Assembly: GCA_000277445.1 (NCBI GenBank)
Contig: AJWJ01000013.1
Coordinates: forward strand, 36,856 to 100,855
Direction of reading: 5' to 3'
Source: Polysphondylium violaceum
Lineage: Eukaryota; Evosea; Eumycetozoa; Dictyosteliales; Dictyosteliaceae
DNA length: 64,000 bases
Part shown: in pieces, positions 58,011 to 64,000 of the stretch
Position numbering within the stretch: position 1 is the stretch's first letter
How the letters are laid out: each line of letters starts with the position of its first letter
Program-made: the position numbers and the translations under genes
Notes under the pieces: model-generated
What the model was told of the DNA's origin: nothing
Databases searched by the model: none
The model's input: the letters and a program-made list of their open reading frames with translations, nothing else

Positions 58011-59412
58011 TTATTGTTTTAATTATTGTGTGTCAATTGACAATTGACAGTCAAATAAAAAAAAAAAAAAAATAGAGTATGGATGGAAAAAAATTAAATA
58101 AATTATTTAACTTGAGAGAGAAACCAAATTGATTTTGTTTTATTTATTCAATAATTGGTAAAAGATTGAGTGTAACATCACTGATTTTATTCGCGGTTTT
58201 TCCTATTTTCATTAATTGGAGAGCTGTTGAGAGAACTCAATGAAACAACTTTAAAACTTTTTCCAGCTCTTTCTTTGTGGAAGAAATCCAACTATTGATT
58301 TTAATGTATCTCCTTAAATTTACTGTTTTGCATATCTCTACTAATTGGGTCAGTGTTTTCCCTCCCTAAACCTGTTACCTCCAAAAATCTGACAAAAAAA
58401 AAAAAAACCTATGTTTCGTCAAAAATTTGCCGATTCGGTTTTTTTTTTAAGTTTTAGTTTTTCGTTTTTTTGTCAATCCCATTAACAAAAATACCAAAGC
58501 CCTCGAATAAAAATCAGTCGCTTGACATCTGTAAAAGTTAAGAAGACATCTGTATGTTCATGTCGCACGAAGTTTAACCGATGTCCCAAAGGGAGCAATT
58601 TGGTAATGAGAACTTACGTTGAAAACATCGCAGTAGACTGAAGTCGGGAGAAAAACATGGGTGAGTAGATAGAGATCCTCTGTTCTCATGATCGATGCCT
58701 ATCATACTCAATCTTTTTTCCTATACCCTATTTTAAAATTAAAGAAAAATAATTTTATCAATTGATTAAACACTCTAGCTAATTTGGCTGGCTTTACCTA
58801 TTGATGTACATCACTATATTGCCCGCCAAAATAGTAAAGATTCTTTAATCAAACTGATTAATTTCTTGACAATCCTCTATTTTTTGTTTAAACATGGTTT
58901 TAGAAATAATAAACATATATCGCAATATCTTCAAAATAAAATATATTTTTAACCGTATTTCAGATGATTATGGACTGCTATGTAATAAAACCCCTCTTTC
59001 TGTTTTTCTTCATTTATTCAATATCTTTAGGAGTTAAAAAGTGGACCGATGATTAGGTATTTAAATTATGCACAGTTCTAAATACCGTGATCACAATATT
59101 ATATTTGTAGTCATGAAATTCACAACTCTTAGAAGTTTGTACAACATGATTGGGTTTTCTGATCATTGTGCATTGCTATGCTATGTTGTTGCCGCATTGA
59201 TACCCTCGATTTTTTTGAATTTTTTTTTTTTTTTTTCTAAAAACTTGAACATCTTTCGAATTGCTTGGCTGGGGGTATTTCATTAGAGGTTGTGTAGCGC
59301 AGTAACTATATCCCTATAGATACCTATTTGTTTTGTTTGTTTGTTTGTTTATTACTATAATCCGAATAGTAGTATCTTTTTCAATTGAAAAGGGAGCAAC
59401 GACAACAACACC
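58011..59412. other. long intergenic region with possible gene debris
   Basis: 1.4 kb. The part 58150-58400, read on the minus strand, has interrupted frames of coding-like composition (listed separately). 58490-58690 is less AT-rich than neighbours but shows no recognisable RNA fold by eye. The last 400 nt are T-rich promoter DNA of the WAC gene. Confidence 0.5.
58150..58400 (-). pseudogene. possible decayed coding fragment
   Basis: Two adjacent minus-strand frames of 20-25 codons (one with RYIKINSWISSTKKELEK, the other with VTGLGRENTDPISRDM) that overlap and are each closed by a stop. The composition is coding-like rather than AT-random, but no family is recognised and there is no start codon. 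It may be chance. Confidence 0.25.
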
Positions 59413-61961
59413 ATGCCTCTTTTAGGAAAGGATCCATTTGAACTTTCCAAAACCAGAGTAAAACCTGGTTCAGAGTATTTTGTAATTAGATTTACAAAAG
59501 AACATTTCAAGAGATACAAGTATGTATAGATAGATACCATAACAACATCGACACTAACTCGTATCTTTTCATTCACTCATAGGGAATATATTGAACGTTT
59601 TGAACTTTATAGACAAAAGATATGGACTTGTTCAATTACTGGTAAACAAAACTTATCATTTGAAGAGGCTCTCTTATCCGAGAAACAAGCCTCTGATAAA
59701 GTGTCTAAAATATCAGAGATTCTTTTACCACATGTTTTAACAATGATTCAATATAGTATGTATCTTTTAGATATTGCAGTATTAATAATATTGTGCAAGA
59801 TGTATTAATATATTTGTTTGTATTCATTAATGTAGCTGAATCAACTTTGGAAGAATTAACAAATAATCTTTATGAATTCTTGATGATGAATTATTATCCA
59901 GGAGAGATTGTTTCTTTTAAAAAAGGTGGAACAAAGTATGTTGGTAGAGTTATTGAATCGTATGAATCAAATGACAATGAAATGGCAGAGTCTGAAGATG
60001 AAGAAGATGCCGCCACCACAGCTAAACAAAGTGAAAATGAAAGTGGTGCAGAAGAGAGTGCAAAGAAAAAAAGAAGTAGTAAATATAGTGATGATGAAAG
60101 TGAAGAGGAAGAAGAGGAAGAAGAGGAAAAGAAGAAATCAACCACCACTACAACTACTACTACAACAACAACAACAAGCACTGGTAATCCAAAAGGTAAA
60201 AGTTCAAGAAAGTATTTGGACCCAAGAAAGAGATTAAAGAGCAGCAAGTTGATGTACAAGATTGACGCACACTCCAAGACCTATGAGGTGTCGGTAAAGG
60301 ATATCATGAGAAGAGAGCCACCTATTTTTAAACCAGTCGTCAAGGAAACCATTAAATGTGTTGCCAAGAAAACCAAACATCTTGGCGGATACTGGGAGGT
60401 AGACCCAGAGTTGATGAAAAAGCACAATCTCGAAAGCTTGCCCGTTCCCTCACATCTTAGAAAAGAGGTTGAGCAACATCTCAAGAGAAAGAGAGGCGAG
60501 GTCGATAGTGAACCCGACACTGATTCATCCTCTGACGAAGAAACTGCCCTCACAGCCGACGGTCAGCCAAGACAGAGAAAGAAGCCAAAGTTCCCAATCG
60601 AGGATCTCGATATTGACCGCGACGGCCAAGATGAGGCCGGTTCACCAGAGCTGGACAAACGACCGATTGCATCATCCAATTTCATATGTTTGCCTACCAG
60701 CTATGGCGAGCTTCTCAGCATATGGCATTTCCTCAACCAATTTGAAAAGGTTCTTGCACTGTCACCCTTTTCGCTAGAAGACCTGGAGGCTGCTCTCCAA
60801 CACACCTCTGAAACCTCACTTCTTGTCGAGGCCCACACACGTTTGCTCAAGACCATCTTTACACTCCCCAGCTACAGCACCGGTACACCCAAAAAGACAT
60901 TTGGTTCAAAGACACTGAGCGACAAAAATTGGCAAGCAACTCTTAAACTCTTTTTCCAACATGAAACCAAAAGATTGGCCATCGAAGAGAAAAAGAAACA
61001 ATATAAATTAAAGCAACTAGAGGAACAAAACACTAGAATGTTGCATTTGGCCAATGAGTTACCAGGTGAAGGCAATGAAGATGAAGATCAAGATATATCC
61101 AGTTTATTTGATGAAAATGGTGATTTAATTATGAAAGACAAGAAATCAAAAGATGGTGATGATGAGGAAGGATCTCAAGACGAAGACGAAGAGGAAGAGG
61201 AGGAAGAAGAGGAATCTGAATATGAATCTGAAGAAGAAATTGAAGAATCCAATATAATTGACTCAATGGATCCAAATTTAATATCTAGAGTCATCAGAAA
61301 AAAGAATTACTTTAGATTGGATGTCGATGAAAAGATTTACATACTTGCCTACTTGTGCAGACAAGCAATCTCTTCTGATCGTATTAGAAAACAATTGGAT
61401 CAAATGACAGATGTTGCCACCGAAATCAAACAAGAAAAGAGAGAAATCATTCTTGAAGAACGTAAAATTAAAAAAGAAGAAGTTGAAACAAAGAACAACA
61501 ACAATAGCAAAGATAAGAATAGCAAAGATAAACAACAAGAACAAGAAAATGAAGAGCTTGAAAAGTTGGCAAAAATGGAAGAGAATCTTGATCAAAGACT
61601 CGTCAAATATTCAACTAGATTGGAGTCAATGGGAAAGGATCGTAATTTTAACAAGTATTGGTATTGGGCTCAATTACCTGGTCGTCTTTATATTGAAGTC
61701 TCTGAAACTGGTAATTGGGAATACTATTCAAGTAAACAAGAGTTTGATGATCTCTTGTCATATCTCGACTCTAGGGGCATTAGAGAAAGAAAACTTTTGA
61801 CAAACTTGAAACAACGTTATAATTCTATATCCAACGATCTCGAAGCAAAGACTCAAAAAATTCTCAAACAAATCACTTTTGAAACAAAAAGATCTGCTAG
61901 AATTAAGGCATTATATGGTGAAAAGCCATTTATTTCTTATACTAATACTTATAATAAATAA
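59413..61961 (+). CDS. ISWI-complex subunit, Acf1/WSTF-like (WAC-DDT-WHIM)
   Basis: Three exons, 59413..59519, 59583..59755 and 59836..61961 (phases 2 and 1), giving 801 aa. The N-terminus is a WAC domain: MPLLGKDPFELSK, then YFVIRFTKEHFKRYKEY, IWTCSITGKQNLSFEEAL and YYPGEIVSFKK. A DDT domain lies at about 295-355 (GELLSIWHFLNQFEKVL..LSPFSLEDLEAAL). The C-terminal third has WHIM-type segments, ending with MGKDRNFNKYWYW and YSSKQEFDDLLSYLDSRG. There is no PHD finger or bromodomain, unlike animal BAZ1A/B. Acidic Glu runs and Lys-rich tracts separate the domains. Role: accessory subunit that guides an ISWI remodeler. The partner ISWI is not in the window. Confidence 0.93.
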
Positions 61962-62029
61962 AATGTTTTCATAAAGAACAACTCTGTGTTTCAATTCTTG
62001 GTTGGATAATTAGGATAGAGATTATCAGC

Positions 62030-62037
62030 ATTATATT

Positions 62038-62112
<75 letters not shown>

Positions 62113-62180
62113 GTAATAGTAATAGTAATAGTAATAGTAATAGTAATAGTAGTAATAATAATAATAATGATAGTAATAAC
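62030..62180. repeat. (AAT)n and (TAGTAA)n microsatellite
   Basis: About 75 nt of perfect AAT/ATA repeats (62040-62110) followed by six to seven TAGTAA hexamers, then mixed AAT. On the minus strand it reads as a Leu run, which should not be taken as a gene. Confidence 0.95.
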
Positions 62181-62588
62181 TTGTTTGAAAAATTAAAAGT
62201 CAGAGATAATATTATAAAGTTGACAAGGACTTTCATTTTTTTGATAAAGATTTTCTCCACAACGGAAGGAATGAAAATGTGGGTCACGACTGAATCTGTT
62301 ACTCTTCTTCTTGAAGTATTTCTTATTTCTAAAGTTAGGTACAGTTGATTTTCATGTGATTGATTACTTGTATTGATAACAACTCTATTTGTAGTTGGAG
62401 GTTGGTGAATCCTTTTACTACTATTGCCTTTGAGGGTCTCCTGGACTGAAGGTATTGGACTATACATAGAAGAACTACCTTGTGTATTCTGTGTATGTAT
62501 ATTATCGATTCGTTGTACTTGGTTTAGTCTTTTCTATCGTATCACTATTACCACTATCATTTGTCTGTTTCTCTTCCTATCCTGCGTA

Positions 62589-63300
62589 CTAGTCTGTAGG
62601 ACCTGGCATAATAATATATTCTCTTACCCACATATCATTCTCATACAACTTTACTATTTGATCTACATTAAATGTACTGTTCTTTCTTTTGTACCTTGAC
62701 CCCAAATCTAACACAACATTATTACAGAATACTTTAGTAATTTTAAATGGTCCAACACTCTTGGTCAACAATTTCTTTGAAATCAGATCACCAGAACTTT
62801 GGGTTTCATGGAAGTACTTTCGTTTCACCATTACCTTATCACCAACTTTGTATTCTGTAACATATCTACCTCTGTTATAATACTTTTGGTTAGTTATTTG
62901 TGATTCGACTATGTTATCCTTGATCATTGATATTTATCATAGAATTTGTTCTAGTATTGAAGTGGTTTACCGGTGGTGGAGGGTTAAATCCACACACTAT
63001 CTGGAATGGCGAGAACTTGGTTGTCTTATTCATAGACGGGTTCAAACAGAATTCTACTAATCCTGTAATGCTGGACCAATTCTCTCCATATTCGTAAACT
63101 TGGTTAAGATCCTTTGATTTCTCTATTAATCCTTTCCGTTTGACCGTCGGCTTGTGCTCTATGGCCAACAGATTTTAATTTAGAGTTCATTATCTCGGCC
63201 CAACGTTTCCATATGTCGGCACAAATCTTGGATCTCTATCTGATACGATAGTTCTTGCAAATCCATATAGTTTTAATACATTATCCAACATTATCTGTGC
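62589..63300 (-). mobile_element. Decayed Ty3/gypsy-type integrase fragment
   Basis: Minus-strand remains of the C-terminal half of a retrotransposon integrase. From the 5' side: SDRDPRF (second catalytic Asp region), WKRWAEIMNSKLK and HRAQADGQTERIN (third catalytic Glu region) in shifted frames; then NPSMNKTTKFSPFQIVCGFNPPPP; then a C-terminal module VGDKVMVKRK...GPFKITKV.NNVVLDLG..KRKNSTFNVDQIVKLY typical of Ty3/gypsy integrases. At least three frameshifts or stops break it, so it is dead. It resembles the Skipper-type elements of dictyostelids (inference). The left end merges with unrecognised sequence to about 62200 that might be LTR; the right end is at about 63300, next to an ATT repeat. 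Confidence 0.85.
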
Positions 63301-63435
63301 TATTATTATTATTATTAAAATAAAATGCTAATAAAAAATGAAATTGAAGATTAAATTTAAAAACAGTTAAAAATAAAATTTATTATTTACCCTTGACATA
63401 AATTATTTTTCATTATTTTTTAATTACATTGCGGT

Positions 63436-63966
63436 TTATTCATATGCTTTACTTGAGAATTGAGAAGACATTGGCATTTTCGGTGCATACCCAATGAAGC
63501 ATTTTGAGCTTGATGGTTTTGAATTCACAATGTCATTGAACAAGGGTTTTTCCCATTCACCCTCATCTTCACTACCAATATAAAGACTTTCTATTGTTGT
63601 ATTGTTCTGTAAAAGAGATGAAATAAAGTCTACATTAATAATTGGGTGTCGTTTTTTTAGTCCGCTAAAATAACCCTGAAAATCCAAGTACAATGTTTTG
63701 ATTGATTTATTATTTGATAATGAATCTAATAAATCATCTATTAATTGTTGATTCAGTTTCTTGGTACCATCGTAACATCGGCATTCGTAGTGACCAATAC
63801 TTAATTCAGTTAGTGTAGTATTTGTTTTCAATAATTGTAAACATTCTTTCCATAGTGACTGAGAATATTTTGGAATTCTCTTCCTTGAAAGACTACCACA
63901 ACTGCGATTGATACAATATATTTCTTGATCATCTTCATTAATTTCCCGGCCATCAGTTGTATCCAT
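63436..63966 (-). CDS. Leucine-rich-repeat-like protein, possibly truncated by window edge
   Basis: 176 aa from the ATG at 63966; the frame stays open towards the window edge, so the 5' end may lie outside. Two to three repeat units follow the LRR/ribonuclease-inhibitor-like pattern of dictyostelid proteins: LLKTNTTLTELSIG, LSNNKSIKTLYLDF and LLQNNTTIESLYIG, each starting with a helix ending in 'NNTTI/NTTL'. The C-terminus is short and not distinctive. Such genes occur in large, fast-evolving dictyostelid families. Function is unknown. It could also be a fragment of a longer LRR gene. Confidence 0.6.
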   Translation of the reverse strand: MDTTDGREINEDDQEIYCINRSCGSLSRKRIPKYSQSLWKECLQLLKTNTTLTELSIGHYECRCYDGTKKLNQQLIDDLLDSLSNNKSIKTLYLDFQGYFSGLKKRHPIINVDFISSLLQNNTTIESLYIGSEDEGEWEKPLFNDIVNSKPSSSKCFIGYAPKMPMSSQFSSKAYE

Positions 63967-64000
63967 AAGATTAAATTCATAGTTAATTTTATTATTATTA

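Noticed and set aside
59285-59330. TGTAGCGCAGTAACTATATCCC segment that looked like half of a tRNA
   Set aside because: No matching T-arm or acceptor stem follows; a cloverleaf cannot be drawn.
59894-60277. Plus- and minus-strand frames with Ser/Val runs over the WAC gene
   Set aside because: They are shadows of the Glu/Lys and Thr runs in the real frame.
61991-62467. Open frame with a ~60-residue leucine run
   Set aside because: The Leu run is the reverse translation of an AAT/TAGTAA microsatellite. The remaining part has no family match and may be retroelement flank.

Overview
This 64 kb window is a dictyostelid (social amoeba) nuclear chromosome segment. The evidence is the AT-rich intergenic DNA with long A/T runs, short GT-AG introns (about 45-140 nt, mostly GTATGT or GTAAGT donors), the Asn-, Gln-, Ser- and Thr-rich tracts inside proteins, and the gene families present (CBM49 cellulose-binding protein, amoebal terpene synthase, MidA, a decayed Ty3/gypsy fragment). 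Many coding regions have C/G-rich third positions, which fits a less AT-rich dictyostelid (for example Cavenderia, Heterostelium or Tieghemostelium) better than D. discoideum; the species assignment is inference. Most gene models below were rebuilt by joining exons at splice sites that restore phase, and several ends are shorter or longer than the simple open frames.

Layout. 0-8.2 kb: PIG-L end (GPI anchor), an FHA protein with an SF3B1-like N-terminus, tRNA-Gly(GCC), a TCAIM-like mitochondrial protein, and a ubiquitin-like/vWA/Rho-like fusion. 8.5-16.6 kb: a single TPR protein of about 2590 residues. 17-23 kb: Bud32 kinase (KEOPS), FAM114-like protein, an unrecognised Pro-rich protein, and a RING-H2 ligase. 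23-31 kb is the most accessory-looking part: an orphan exon-like piece, a Crinkler-like nuclease/kinase protein, a terpene synthase lying between two copies of a diverged repeat, and a CLC chloride channel. 31-37 kb: a PARP with a changed catalytic residue and an apparent frameshift, two tandem dual-specificity phosphatases, and a secreted CBM49 protein. 37-48 kb: signal peptide peptidase, an Asn-rich protein, an OSBP, and condensin-II G2. 48-62 kb: Med10, PI31, a small unknown protein, NDUFAF7/MidA, a small secreted protein, mitoribosomal mS29/DAP3, a DEP-PP2C protein, and an Acf1/WSTF-like remodeler subunit. 62-64 kb: a microsatellite, a decayed integrase fragment, and an LRR-type gene at the edge.

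There is no operon-like logic. Most genes are ordinary housekeeping functions (transcription, chromatin, mitochondrion, membrane traffic). The strongest candidates for something new are domain combinations: SF3B1 N-terminus + FHA; ubiquitin-like + vWA + degenerate prenylated GTPase; acidic WD-motif + TPR + CHAT-like giant; and the nuclease + kinase Crinkler-like protein.
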